NCBI RefSeq assembly: GCF_035917575.1
Contig: NZ_CP109090.1
Location: 4,836,001-4,900,000 of the forward strand
Length of the DNA: 64,000 nt
Origin: Streptomyces sp. NBC_01788
GTDB taxonomy: Bacteria > Actinomycetota > Actinomycetes > Streptomycetales > Streptomycetaceae
Direction: 5' to 3'
Made by a program: the position numbers and the translations under genes. A model generated the notes under the pieces. That model made no database searches. It had not been told where the DNA came from and worked only from the letters and a program-made list of their open reading frames with translations. How positions within the stretch are numbered: the stretch's first letter is position 1; every line of letters begins with the position of its first letter. Positions 42,531 to 50,503 of the stretch are shown here, one piece after another.

Positions 42531-42893
42531 ATGAAGCAGTCTGCCGCCAAGTCCCTCGGTGTCGTCGCCCTCGGGGCCGCCTTCGCCGCCTTCGCCGCCG
42601 TCGGCGCGGGCGCCGCGAGCGCCGCGCCGGCCGTTCCGGACGCCGGCCAGGCACTCGGCACCGTCGGCAAGGCGCTCCCGACGGAGAACGTCACCAAGTC
42701 GCTGCCCGGGGCCGGCCAGGCGCTGGACCAGGCCAGGCCCGCGATGCAGTCGGGTCTCGCGGCCGCGCAGCCGGCCGCTCAGGGCCTGCTCCAGAACGGC
42801 CCGACCAAGCCGGTCGGCGGTCTGCTCGGCGGCCTGCCGCTGCAGGGCCTGCCCACCCACGGCCTGCCGCTGAACGGGCTGCCGCTGGGCTGA
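42531..42893 (+). CDS. small secreted protein, Gly/Pro/Leu-rich C-terminus
   Basis: 120 aa, ATG at 42531, AAGGA 10 bp upstream. A Sec signal peptide (KSLGVVALGAAFAAFAAVGA) is cleaved probably after ASAAPA. The mature part is Ala/Gly/Leu/Pro-rich and ends in short repeats GGLPLQGLPTHGLPLNGLPL. No catalytic motif or sorting signal is seen. It resembles in style the secreted protein at 49079. Function unknown. Confidence 0.75.
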   Translation: MKQSAAKSLGVVALGAAFAAFAAVGAGAASAAPAVPDAGQALGTVGKALPTENVTKSLPGAGQALDQARPAMQSGLAAAQPAAQGLLQNGPTKPVGGLLGGLPLQGLPTHGLPLNGLPLG

Positions 42894-42920
42894 GCCCCGG
42901 GGCCTCTTGCCGACCCCCCA

Positions 42921-42996
42921 CCGCGGACACACCGGCACGGCTGGGGCGCACCTCCTGGTTCCAGGGTGCGCCCCAGCCGTGCCGCCGTGTCCGCGG
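42921..42996. terminator. very long bidirectional hairpin between convergent genes
   Basis: An inner 20-bp perfect stem (42933-42952 with 42965-42984) with an extra CTGG/CCAG at its tip, and an outer 10-bp stem (42921-42930 with 42987-42996). It lies between the secreted protein gene (+) and the PspC gene (-). Confidence 0.85.
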
Positions 42997-43005
42997 ATGC
43001 GGCGT

Positions 43006-43206
43006 TCACCACGCGCTGCCGGCCGTCCCCTCGGAGGGCAGCAGGATCCACAGCGCGATGTAGACCAGGAACTGCGGACCCGGCAGCAGGCAGGACAGCA
43101 GGAAGAGCACGCGCATCGTCGTCGCGGAGGTGTCGAAGCGCCGTGCCAGCGCAGCACACACTCCGCCGATCATGCGGCCGTGGGTCGGGCGGGCGAGGGC
43201 GGTCAT
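43006..43206 (-). CDS. PspC-domain small membrane protein
   Basis: 66 aa. A PspC domain fills the whole protein: RMIGGVCAALARRFDTSATT, then a hydrophobic helix MRVLFLLSCLLPGPQFLVYI, ALWILLPSE. In proteobacteria PspC senses membrane stress; single-domain actinobacterial PspC proteins are mostly uncharacterised. It begins at ATG 43206 and stands alone. Confidence 0.85.
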   Translation of the reverse strand: MTALARPTHGRMIGGVCAALARRFDTSATTMRVLFLLSCLLPGPQFLVYIALWILLPSEGTAGSAW

Positions 43207-43323
43207 CTCGACTCCTTCGTGGTCTGTCGGTGCGGGGCCTCCCCGTCGGCTGCCCCGTCCTGGTGCCGCGGCAGGTGACGTTTGCCCGGGGCGAACGTTG
43301 CCTGTCGGGGTACTGGTTCCACG

Positions 43324-43905
43324 CTACGGAGACGAAGGCGGCAGAGCGTCGCTCCACGGGGCGAGGCCGACCCTGGGAATCGTCGGGGTGCGCCCCTGAG
43401 GCGGGTCCTCCTGGCGATGGGCGGTCCGGTCCCTGCGCTCCGCCCCGCGGCGGAGGCGGGAGCGGCCGGCGGGGACGACCGCGAGGTGGGCGAGCGCCAC
43501 GCCCACGGTGTTCATCAGGACCGTGTCGACGTCGACCACCCGGCCCGGCACGCCGGTCTGCAGCAGGGCGATGCCCAGCGAGGCCAGGGCGCCGGCGGCG
43601 ACCGTGCGGATCAGCGAGCCGACCGGGGAGACACGGAGGCAGCCGTGCGTCATCGGCAGCAGTACGCCCAGTGGCCCGAGCAGCGCCAGTCCCTCGCCGA
43701 TGCGCCGGGCCGCCCCGGGCCAGCCCAGCGCCAGGTCGGCCCGGACGGTGGCGAGCGGACGCAGATTGGGCGGCGTCACCCAGGGGACGTCCAGCGGACG
43801 CAGCGTGAGCCAGGCGACGAGCGCGAGGTGGGCGACGAGGAGGACACCCCCTGTCACGCGGACGTGGATCGCGGCACTGCCGCGGTTGGAGCCTTGACGC
43901 TGCAC
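43324..43905 (-). CDS. VanZ-family membrane protein
   Basis: 193 aa with GTG at 43905, preceded by GGGTGG. About four hydrophobic helices (VTGGVLLVAHLALVAWLTL, GLALLGPLGVLLPM, TVAAGALASLGIALLQ) and the VanZ-type segment VPGRVVDVDTVLMNTVGVAL, where R-x-x-D-x-x-D-x-x-x-N-T is the family signature. A basic soluble tail of about 55 residues follows. VanZ proteins affect glycopeptide resistance or carbohydrate/lipid handling, with no settled biochemical role. Confidence 0.78.
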   Translation of the reverse strand: MQRQGSNRGSAAIHVRVTGGVLLVAHLALVAWLTLRPLDVPWVTPPNLRPLATVRADLALGWPGAARRIGEGLALLGPLGVLLPMTHGCLRVSPVGSLIRTVAAGALASLGIALLQTGVPGRVVDVDTVLMNTVGVALAHLAVVPAGRSRLRRGAERRDRTAHRQEDPPQGRTPTIPRVGLAPWSDALPPSSP

Positions 43906-44137
43906 GCCACCCAAGACGCACCCCCCGGCACGATCGGTTCCGGCCGGACACCCCAGTGACAGGTGAGTGCTGCGCCACACCCGGCGCCGCGCCCGTGCCT
44001 CGCACGGGCGTGTCACGCGCGGTGGCGTCCCGGTGCGCCGCACCGGGCGCCGCCCCCCTGGGCACCGCACGCGGTGCCGCTCCCGTGCCGGGCGTGGTGC
44101 CCCGTACCGGTGCCGTTGCCGCGCGCCGCCTCTCCCG
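43906..44137. other. low-complexity intergenic region with small hairpins
   Basis: G/C-rich repeats of CGGTGCC and GCACGGG type and an 8-bp stem at 44061-44078 (GGCACCGC/GCGGTGCC), which may terminate the afsQ operon message. No gene is evident. Confidence 0.45.
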
Positions 44138-44746
44138 TCAGCCGTCCCCCACCGGGGCCGACGGGGGCAGGCCGGTGCCCGGGCGGGAGCGGAGCTCTCC
44201 GGTGCACTCGTAGCGGCGCAGGGCCGTGTCGTCCGGGCCGCCGAGGACGACGGAGCCGTCTCCCTCGGCGGCGGCCGAGTCGGACAGGGTGCACACGATC
44301 TGGGCGAGGGCGTACGGGGCGAGGCCGGCCGGTGCGCTGCTCAGCCGGAGCGTGTCGGCGGGGTCACGGGGGCGGGGCCCCTCGACCCTCAGTCCGCCCG
44401 GGACGTGCGTGGTGTACCCGGCCGCCTTCTCACCGGGCGACGGCGGCGTGGCGAGCTGGTCGAGCAGCCCCTGGGCCACGATCACCCGCCGCCGCGCGTC
44501 CACGGTGCTCTCCGGCACCCGTACCGTACGGTCGACGGTCACCAGCGACGAGCCGCACAGCAGGAACACCTGGACTGGCACGCCGCGCGAGGACTGGATG
44601 GCCAGGTCGGGCTGGGACAGCGAGCAGGGCACGCGGGAGGGCGCGCCGCCGAAGTCCGTGGGCACCTCGGTGGGCCGGATCCCGCACCCGGCGAGCAGCA
44701 GGCCGAGGGCGGTCAGCGCCGCCGGCAGGAGTCGGCGCGCGTTCAT
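44138..44746 (-). CDS. lipoprotein linked to AfsQ1/AfsQ2
   Basis: 202 aa, lipobox LLLAGC with Cys at residue 21. The mature domain (RVPCSLSQPDLAIQ, VQVFLLCGSSLVTVDRTVR, GLLDQLATPPSPGEK, CTLSD, YECTGELR) is rich in Cys with a GerMN-like strand pattern. ATG at 44746 overlaps the AfsQ2 stop (ATGA), so it is made with the two-component system. In S. coelicolor a lipoprotein gene occupies this place (SCO4905, from memory). It may modulate the histidine kinase outside the membrane; the role is inferred. Confidence 0.8.
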   Translation of the reverse strand: MNARRLLPAALTALGLLLAGCGIRPTEVPTDFGGAPSRVPCSLSQPDLAIQSSRGVPVQVFLLCGSSLVTVDRTVRVPESTVDARRRVIVAQGLLDQLATPPSPGEKAAGYTTHVPGGLRVEGPRPRDPADTLRLSSAPAGLAPYALAQIVCTLSDSAAAEGDGSVVLGGPDDTALRRYECTGELRSRPGTGLPPSAPVGDG

Positions 44747-46341
44747 CGGGTGCCCCCCTTCGAGCCGTTGTCCTTCTGCCCGTGCTCGGTACGCTCCGCG
44801 GCGAGCTCGGAGGCGTCCCGCGGCAGCCGCAGCGTGAACACCGCACCGCCCTCGGGCGAGTTGGCCGCGGTGATGCCACCGCCGTGGATGTGCGCGTTGT
44901 TCAGGGCGATGGACAGTCCGAGGCCGCTGCCCTCGGAGCGGGGCCGGGACGCGCTCGCCTTGTAGAAGCGGTCGAAGACGTGCGGCAGCACGTCCTCGGG
45001 GATGCCCGGTCCGTGGTCGCGCACCTCGATGACGATCTCGGCGGGCCGCTCCGCCTCCGCGGCCGACTCGCGCACCGACACCCGCACCGGCGAGCCGCCG
45101 TGCTTGAGCGCGTTGCCGATGAGGTTGGCGAGGATGACGTCCAGGCGGCGCGGGTCGAGCTGGGCGTGGATGCCGCGCTCGGCGTCCAGCTCGACGGCGT
45201 CCAGCCAGGCGCGGGCGTCGATGCAGGCGGTGATCAGGTCGGCGATGTCGACGTCGTCCAGGACCAGCCGGGCCGTGCCCGCGTCGAAGCGAGTGACCTC
45301 CATCAGGTTCTCGACCAGGTCGTTCAGCCGCCGGGTCTCGCTGACGACGAGCCGGACCGCCGGCTCGATCATCGGGTCGATGCCACCGCCCTCGAATTCC
45401 AGTTCCTCCTCGAGGACTTCCGTCACGGCGGTGATGGCGGTCAGCGGCGTACGCAGCTCATGGCTCATGTCCGCGACGAAGCGGCGGGAGGACTCGTCGC
45501 GGGCCGCCATGTCGGCGACCCGTTTCTCCAGCGCCTCGGCCGCCTTGTTGAACGTCCGGGAAAGATCGGCGAGCTCGTCGGTGCCGGACACCCGCAGCCG
45601 GGTGTCGAGCTTGCCCTCGCCGAGCCGGCGCGCGGCGACTCCCAGCCGGTGCACCGGCTTCAGCACCGTCGTGGCGGCGGCCTGGGCGAGCAGGGCGGCA
45701 CCGATGAGGGCCATGCCGGTGGCGATGCCCAGCGACCAGGCGAGCGAGTTGAGGTCCTTGGCCTCCGGCTCCAGCGACTTGAGCATGTAGCCGGTCGGAC
45801 CGCCGCCGATCACCCGCGTGCCGGCCACCAGATACGGGGTGCCGTGCATGACGATCCGCTGCCAGTACAGGTGGTACGGCGCCTTGTTGGCCTTGGAGAG
45901 CGGCTGCTGCCTGTTCACCGCGGTGCGCAGCGAGAGGGGCACGTCCTGCAGCGAGAAGCCGTTCAGCCCTCCGGAGTTGCCGTACAGCGTCCTGCCGTTC
46001 GCGTCCTGGCCGACGAGCAGCACGCTGAAGCGCTGGCTGCTGCCGGCCATCTGCCCCGCGGTGTGCTGGAGCTGGTCCTGCGTGGTGTGCACCGGCAGCG
46101 CGCCCGCGCGGTTCTGCACCTCCTGCTGGAAGTCGCGCAGCGCCGCGTCCTGGGCGCGGGTGAGCACCGCCTCGCGGTTGAGCCAGTACGCGATCCCGGA
46201 CGCCGACACCGCCGCGGTCAGCGCCACCAGCGCGAAGACGACGACCAGCCGCAGCCGCAGACTGGTGAACCGGAGCCGGGACAGCGTCCCCCTGTTGCGA
46301 TCCGAGGCCCAGTCGCCGAGCCCGCCCTGCTCGTCGGTCAC
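44743..46341 (-). CDS. afsQ2: sensor histidine kinase AfsQ2
   Basis: 532 aa, GTG at 46341 overlapping the AfsQ1 stop (GTGA). Topology: membrane helix near residues 30-50, an extracytoplasmic domain to about 190, a second membrane helix (GIATGMALIGAALLAQAA), HAMP (VKPVHRLGVAARRLGEG-like stretch), HisKA with phospho-His in FVADMSHELRTPLTA, and an HATPase_c domain (LIGNALKHGG, VRDHGPGIPEDVL, SGLGLSIALNN). It phosphorylates AfsQ1. In S. coelicolor this pair controls antibiotic production and nitrogen metabolism on glutamate medium. Confidence 0.95.
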   Translation of the reverse strand: MTDEQGGLGDWASDRNRGTLSRLRFTSLRLRLVVVFALVALTAAVSASGIAYWLNREAVLTRAQDAALRDFQQEVQNRAGALPVHTTQDQLQHTAGQMAGSSQRFSVLLVGQDANGRTLYGNSGGLNGFSLQDVPLSLRTAVNRQQPLSKANKAPYHLYWQRIVMHGTPYLVAGTRVIGGGPTGYMLKSLEPEAKDLNSLAWSLGIATGMALIGAALLAQAAATTVLKPVHRLGVAARRLGEGKLDTRLRVSGTDELADLSRTFNKAAEALEKRVADMAARDESSRRFVADMSHELRTPLTAITAVTEVLEEELEFEGGGIDPMIEPAVRLVVSETRRLNDLVENLMEVTRFDAGTARLVLDDVDIADLITACIDARAWLDAVELDAERGIHAQLDPRRLDVILANLIGNALKHGGSPVRVSVRESAAEAERPAEIVIEVRDHGPGIPEDVLPHVFDRFYKASASRPRSEGSGLGLSIALNNAHIHGGGITAANSPEGGAVFTLRLPRDASELAAERTEHGQKDNGSKGGTR

Positions 46342-47015
46342 TGAGGCGCGTCCAGGCGGTAACCGACGCCGCGCACGGTACGGATCAGCGTCGGGGACGA
46401 CGGCACGTCCTCCACCTTGGCGCGCAGCCGCTGCACGCAGGCGTCCACGAGCCGCGAGTCACCGAGGTAGTCGTGCTCCCACACCAGCCGCAGCAACTGC
46501 TGCCGGGACAGCGCCTGCCCGGGCCGGCGGCTCAGCTCCAGCAGCAGTCTCAGCTCGGTCGGGGTGAGCTGGAGGTCCTCGCCGTTCTTCGTCACGGTCA
46601 TCGCCGCCCGGTCGATGACGAGGCTGCCGAAGGTCGCGGCGTCGTTCGCCTCCCGCTCGCCACGCCGCAGCACGGCCCGGATCCGGGCGTCCAGCACCCG
46701 CCCCTGCACGGGCTTGACCACGTAGTCGTCGGCGCCGGACTCCAGCCCGACCACCACGTCGATGTCGTCGCTGCGCGCGGTGAGCAGAATGATCGGCAGC
46801 TGGTCCGTGCGCCGGATGCGCCGGCACACCTCGAACCCGTCGATGCCGGGCAGCATCACGTCCAGCACGATCAGGTCCGGCCGCTGCTCGCGCAGCAGCT
46901 TCAGACCGTCCTCGCCGCTGGCAGCAGTGGCCACCCGGTGTCCCTGGCGCGTCAGTGAGAGCTCCAGGGCCGTTCGGATGGCGTCGTCGTCCTCGATCAG
47001 CAACAGGGAAGGCAC
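46338..47015 (-). CDS. afsQ1: response regulator AfsQ1
   Basis: 225 aa from GTG 47015, the length of the S. coelicolor protein as I recall it. The receiver domain has LLIEDDDAIRT (acidic pair), LIVLDVMLPGIDG (phospho-Asp) and KPV (Lys). The C-terminal OmpR/PhoB winged helix has LQLTPTELRLLLELSRRPGQ, RQQLLRLVWEHDYLGDSRLV and IRTVRGVGYRL. Known to bind GTnAC-N6-GTnAC; such a box lies at 47108-47123 in the afsQ1-sigQ gap. Confidence 0.96.
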   Translation of the reverse strand: MPSLLLIEDDDAIRTALELSLTRQGHRVATAASGEDGLKLLREQRPDLIVLDVMLPGIDGFEVCRRIRRTDQLPIILLTARSDDIDVVVGLESGADDYVVKPVQGRVLDARIRAVLRRGEREANDAATFGSLVIDRAAMTVTKNGEDLQLTPTELRLLLELSRRPGQALSRQQLLRLVWEHDYLGDSRLVDACVQRLRAKVEDVPSSPTLIRTVRGVGYRLDAPQ

Positions 47016-47107
47016 GGGCCTCATTCTGGCGCATGCGGGGTCGCTGTTTCGACACCCGTACGGCACCCGTACCGCGACCTGCGCGCGGTAACGGGCTCCC
47101 GACCCCT

Positions 47108-47123
47108 GTGACAGGTCTGTGAC
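47108..47123. promoter_or_regulatory. AfsQ1 box GTGAC-N6-GTGAC
   Basis: GTGAC at 47108-47112, six bases, GTGAC at 47119-47123: exact fit to the published AfsQ1 consensus GTnAC-N6-GTnAC. It lies between afsQ1 (-) and sigQ (+), so it can regulate both. Confidence 0.85.
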
Positions 47124-47220
47124 AGTCGGCGGACATGGTCATGAAGTGACCACGGCAAGCTTTTCGGCACGGGGCAAGGAAGCAGGACGGAACACCGGGA
47201 CTCCACGACGGGGGGCGCAA

Positions 47221-47982
47221 ATGAACACACTGCAGAGCACCAGCCAGAGCGCAGTGGTCACGCGTCTGCACGATGTGGCCCGGTCTCCGGAGAAGTCCGG
47301 TGCCGTGAGCGGGCGGGGGTGCGCTCGCGGCACCGGGCGTCAGCACACCGCGCATGCGCCACAGGGGCTTCAGCCCCGCATGACGGTGGTTGACGCGAAC
47401 ACGGGGGAAACACACGGGGGAACCGCGTACGGGGAGGGCTCGGGGGAGCGCCGCACGCTGTCGGAGGCGGAGTTCACCGCCTACGTCCAGGAGCGCCGCG
47501 CCTCCCTGTACGCAACCGCCTACCACCTGACCGGCGACCGTTTCGAGGCCGAGGACCTGCTGCAGAGCGCGCTGTTCTCGACCTACCGGGCGTGGGACCG
47601 GATCAGTGACAAGGCAGCCGTCGGCGGATACCTCCGCCGCACCATGACCAATCTGCACATCAGCGCCTGGCGGCGCCGCAAGCTCAACGAGTACCCGACC
47701 GAGGAACTGCCGGAGACGCCCGGCGACACGGACGCCATGCGTGGCACCGAGCTGCGCACCGTTCTGTGGCAGGCGCTGGCCCGGCTGCCCGAGCTCCAGC
47801 GCACCATGCTGGTCCTGCGTTACTACGAGGGCCGTACGGACCCGGAGATCGCGGCCATCCTCGGCATCAGCGTCGGCACGGTGAAGTCCAGCATCTGGCG
47901 GTCCCTGCGCCGGCTGCGCGAGGACGAGGTCCTCAGCTTCGGCCGTGACCGTGAGGAGTCCTTCGGCGAACTGGTCGCCTGA
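47221..47982 (+). CDS. sigQ: ECF sigma factor SigQ
   Basis: 253 aa from ATG 47221; ATG 47380 is a shorter alternative. The first 75 residues are non-conserved linker (NTGETHGGTAYGEGSGERR). Region 2: SLYATAYHLTGDRFEAEDLL, SDKAAVGGYLRRTMTNLHIS. Region 4: LARLPELQRTMLVLRYYEGR, EIAAILGISVGTVKSSIWRS. This is a SigE-type (sigma-70 family, SACE-like) ECF factor. In S. coelicolor sigQ is the main AfsQ1 target and lies divergent from afsQ1, exactly as here. Confidence 0.93.
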   Translation: MNTLQSTSQSAVVTRLHDVARSPEKSGAVSGRGCARGTGRQHTAHAPQGLQPRMTVVDANTGETHGGTAYGEGSGERRTLSEAEFTAYVQERRASLYATAYHLTGDRFEAEDLLQSALFSTYRAWDRISDKAAVGGYLRRTMTNLHISAWRRRKLNEYPTEELPETPGDTDAMRGTELRTVLWQALARLPELQRTMLVLRYYEGRTDPEIAAILGISVGTVKSSIWRSLRRLREDEVLSFGRDREESFGELVA

Positions 47983-47990
47983 CACGACCG

Positions 47991-48176
47991 AAGGGCAGGG
48001 GGAACGGGGGAAAGGGAAAGCGGGGGAATCCCGGGGGGAACACAGGGCTCGGGGGAGCCACGGGGGACTCGGGAACACGGGGGAAGTGGGGAAACGGGGG
48101 AAAGCACGGGGGAACCCACGGGGGAAAGTGGGGGAGCACCAAGGGAGCGGGGCTGGAGGACCGGGGGGTCTGTCCA
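47991..48176 (+). repeat. G-run purine-rich tract after sigQ
   Basis: About 185 bp in which a degenerate unit like CGGGGGAA recurs; at least 15 runs of three to six G occur on the + strand with few C/T. It could form stacked G-quadruplexes in the sigQ 3' RNA or non-template strand. The linker codons of sigQ (about 47399-47450) contain the same pattern. Confidence 0.75.
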
Positions 48177-48241
48177 GTCCCGCTTTCGTGTCCCGCTTCC
48201 GGGCACGTGCGCACGCGCGTTGACGCGCGAGGGGGCGCACC

Positions 48242-48268
48242 AGGGGCGTACGAGATGCGTACGCCCCT
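48242..48268. terminator. hairpin between sigQ and uridine-kinase gene
   Basis: 11-bp perfect stem (AGGGGCGTACG at 48242-48252 and complement at 48258-48268) with a 5-nt loop, between convergent genes. Confidence 0.7.
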
Positions 48269-48272
48269 CTGC

Positions 48273-48316
48273 CGTAGGCCGGTCGAGTCGTAGGCCGGTC
48301 GAGTCGTACGCCGGTC
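48273..48316. repeat. 16-bp tandem direct repeat
   Basis: CGTAGGCCGGTCGAGT occurs twice in a row (48273-48288, 48289-48304), followed by a partial, slightly changed third copy that reaches the stop codon of the convergent gene. Confidence 0.7.
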
Positions 48317-48950
48317 AGGCGGCCGTCCGTGTCTGCGCCTGCCGTCCCGCCGCCGCGGCGGCCAGCCGGCCCAGGGCCTCGTCCCGGTCGCAGGCGTGCG
48401 CGCCCAGCGTGATCTGACGGGCCACGATCGACCGTTCGGCGCGCATCAGCCGCCAGCCGCGGCGGATCAGGAACAGCACCGACTTGCGGCCCTCCTTCAG
48501 ATCCCGCACGAAGCGCCGCCGGAACGTGGTGACCGGTCCGCGGTTCAGGCACAGCGCGTCGGCCAGGACGCCGAGTTCACGGCAGCGCCCCACGATCTCG
48601 GCGGCGAAGATGCCCTCCGCGATGAACAGCGGGGTGCGGCCGATGTGCAGCGTGTCCTCGCCGGTGCGGGCGCTCAGCGAGATGTCGTACACCGGCACGC
48701 TCGTGGTGCCCGTCGCGCACAGCCGGCTGATCGCCGCGACCGCGACGTCCGCGTCCCACGAGCCGGGGTGGTCCCAGTCGATGTCCGAACTCCCCGCCAC
48801 CAGCGGCAGCGTCGGGTCGCCGGCCTCCTTGTAGAAGTCGTCGAGGCGCAGTACGGGCAGTCCGGCGCGGGCGGCGACCAGGGACTTGCCCGAGCCCGAG
48901 GGGCCGCACAGCAGTACGACACGGGCGGGAGGCGGAGGATGAAGGCTCAC
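48315..48950 (-). CDS. uridine kinase-like P-loop protein
   Basis: 211 aa, GTG at 48950. P-loop VVLLCGPSGSGKS at the N-terminus; then LPVLRLDDFYKEAGDPTLPL, where the Asp-Asp-Phe-Tyr-Lys motif is typical of uridine/phosphoribulokinase-type kinases; IDWDHPGSWDADV; LFIAEGIFAAEIV; and basic lid helix TFRRRFVRDLKEGRKS. It most likely phosphorylates uridine or cytidine (nucleoside salvage), which suits the surrounding nucleoside genes, though there is no CTACGCGCGTAG site before it. No clear ribosome site precedes the GTG. Confidence 0.8.
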   Translation of the reverse strand: MSLHPPPPARVVLLCGPSGSGKSLVAARAGLPVLRLDDFYKEAGDPTLPLVAGSSDIDWDHPGSWDADVAVAAISRLCATGTTSVPVYDISLSARTGEDTLHIGRTPLFIAEGIFAAEIVGRCRELGVLADALCLNRGPVTTFRRRFVRDLKEGRKSVLFLIRRGWRLMRAERSIVARQITLGAHACDRDEALGRLAAAAAGRQAQTRTAA

Positions 48951-49078
48951 GGAACACCAGTTTGACGCATGGTGGCGCGCCTGCCGACCCCGCGGGTCGG
49001 CTTTGGAACGTGGGCTACGTCTCAACTACCCTGTGCGCTGTTCTCGTTACCGACCGCATCCGTAAGGCGGCACCAGTC

Positions 49079-49477
49079 ATGGCTCGACACGCGTCCTCAC
49101 CTCGTCCCACCGCCCGCCGTGCCCTGGTCGCCGTCGTGACCGCCGGGGCCGCCCTGGGCGTGGGCGCGACGACGGCCTCGGCGGAGATCCTCCCGGGCGG
49201 GGGCGAGGGGCGCCTGCTCAGCTCTCTCGGCCAGGCCGACGCGCAGTCGGGTGTGCAGGCGCTGGCCGGCACGGTCGGCCACACCACCGGGACCGTCACG
49301 GCCCTCAAGCCCAACCCGCTCGCGGGCACCGGCGTCGACCCGCTCGACAACGGCGTCGGCACCCAGGTCGCCGACTTCCAGCCGGTCGGCTCGAAGACGG
49401 TCACCGGCCCGGTGGCCCAGGCCCCGTCGGTGGGCGCCGTGCCGGTCGTCGGCCAGTTGCTCGGGTCGGTGCGCTGA
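49079..49477 (+). CDS. small secreted protein
   Basis: 132 aa, ATG at 49079, weak ribosome site (TAAGG). Signal peptide RRALVAVVTAGAALGVGA with likely cleavage after TTASA. The mature 95 residues contain GQADAQSGVQALAGTVGHTT and VAQAPSVGAVPVVGQLLGSV and have no known motif or cell-wall sorting signal. Function unknown. It is similar in size and style to the secreted protein at 42531. Confidence 0.75.
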   Translation: MARHASSPRPTARRALVAVVTAGAALGVGATTASAEILPGGGEGRLLSSLGQADAQSGVQALAGTVGHTTGTVTALKPNPLAGTGVDPLDNGVGTQVADFQPVGSKTVTGPVAQAPSVGAVPVVGQLLGSVR

Positions 49478-49500
49478 CCCGGGCGCACCCCGCGCGCACG

Positions 49501-49542
49501 GAGAGCCGCGCCTCCCCCGGACGGAGGGGAGACGCGGCTCTC
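49501..49542. terminator. bidirectional terminator
   Basis: GAGAGCCGCG (49501-49510) pairs with 49533-49542, with further inner CTCCCC/GGGGAG pairing. It lies between the secreted protein gene (+) and the aldehyde dehydrogenase operon (-). Confidence 0.8.
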
Positions 49543-49576
49543 GTCTGTGCGGGGCGCGTGCGGCGCCCCGGACGGC

Positions 49577-50503
49577 TCAGTACGACGAGCCGGAGGCGCC
49601 CAGGGAGCCCGTCGGGTGCCAGACCGTCTTGGTCTCCAGGAAGGCCGTCATACGGTCGGTGCCCGGCGTCGCGGCGTAGTCCACAGGCTGTGGACGAAGG
49701 ACGCGCTTCAGGTTGTCCGCCGCCGCGACCTCCAGTTCCCTCGCCAGCTCCGCGTCGGCGCCCGCGAGGTCGATCGCGTTGACGTCCTGGTGCGCGGCGA
49801 GCGGCGCGGCGATCTCCGCCGTACGGCCGGACAGGACGTTCACGACACCGCCCGGCAGGTCGGAGGTGGCCAGCACCTCGCCGAGGGAGAGCGCCGGGAG
49901 CGGGGACTTCTCGCTCGCGATCACGACCGCCGTGTTGCCGGTCGCGATCACCGGGGCGATCACCGAGACCAGGCCCAGGAACGACGACTCCTGCGGGGCC
50001 AGGACGGTCACCACGCCGGTCGGCTCGGGGGAGGAGAGGTTGAAGTACGGGCCCGCCACCGGGTTGCCGCCGCCCACCACCTGGGCGATCTTGTCGGTCC
50101 AGCCCGCGTACCAGACCCAGCGGTCGATCGCCGCGTCGACCTGCGCGGCCGCCCTGGCCTTGGACAGGCCCTCGGCCTCGGCGACCTCGCGGACGAACTG
50201 CTCGCGGCGGCCCTCCAGCATCTCGGCGATGCGGTAGAGGATCTGGCCCCGGTTGTACGCGGTCGCGCCGGACCACGCCCCGAACGCCTTGCGCGCGGCC
50301 ACGACCGCGTCACGGGCGTCCTTGCGGGACGACTGCGGAACGTTCGCCAGCCAGTTGCCCTTGGAGTCGCTCACCTCGTACACCCGGCCGCTCTCGGAAC
50401 GCGGGAACTTGCCGCCCACGTACAGCTTGTAGGTCTTGAGGACCGAAAGCCGCGGTTCGGTCGTCGCCCCGGACTTCACTGACTTCTCGGAGTTCTCAGA
50501 CAT
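49577..50503 (-). CDS. short aldehyde dehydrogenase-family protein without catalytic residues
   Basis: 308 aa against about 480-500 for the family. It covers the NAD-binding half: YKLYVGGKFPRSESG, RAYNR/ILYRIAEMLEGRREQF, FNLSSPEPTGVVTVLAPQES, VIATGNTAVVIASEKSPLPA and VVNVLSGRTAEIAAPLAAHQ. The sequence then shortens, skipping the catalytic Glu (ELGGK) and Cys (GQxC) segments, and ends RMTAFLETKTVWHP plus a short tail. The gene overlaps the full-length dehydrogenase by 8 bp. It is more likely a stable partner or regulatory subunit than decay, since codon use and frame are intact; that is inference. Confidence 0.8.
   Translation of the reverse strand: MSENSEKSVKSGATTEPRLSVLKTYKLYVGGKFPRSESGRVYEVSDSKGNWLANVPQSSRKDARDAVVAARKAFGAWSGATAYNRGQILYRIAEMLEGRREQFVREVAEAEGLSKARAAAQVDAAIDRWVWYAGWTDKIAQVVGGGNPVAGPYFNLSSPEPTGVVTVLAPQESSFLGLVSVIAPVIATGNTAVVIASEKSPLPALSLGEVLATSDLPGGVVNVLSGRTAEIAAPLAAHQDVNAIDLAGADAELARELEVAAADNLKRVLRPQPVDYAATPGTDRMTAFLETKTVWHPTGSLGASGSSY

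Noticed and set aside
48205..48240. Another operator-like CGCGCG sequence (CACGCGCGTTGACGCGCGAG)
   Set aside because: It lacks the CTA/TAG arms, lies between convergent gene ends and not at a promoter.
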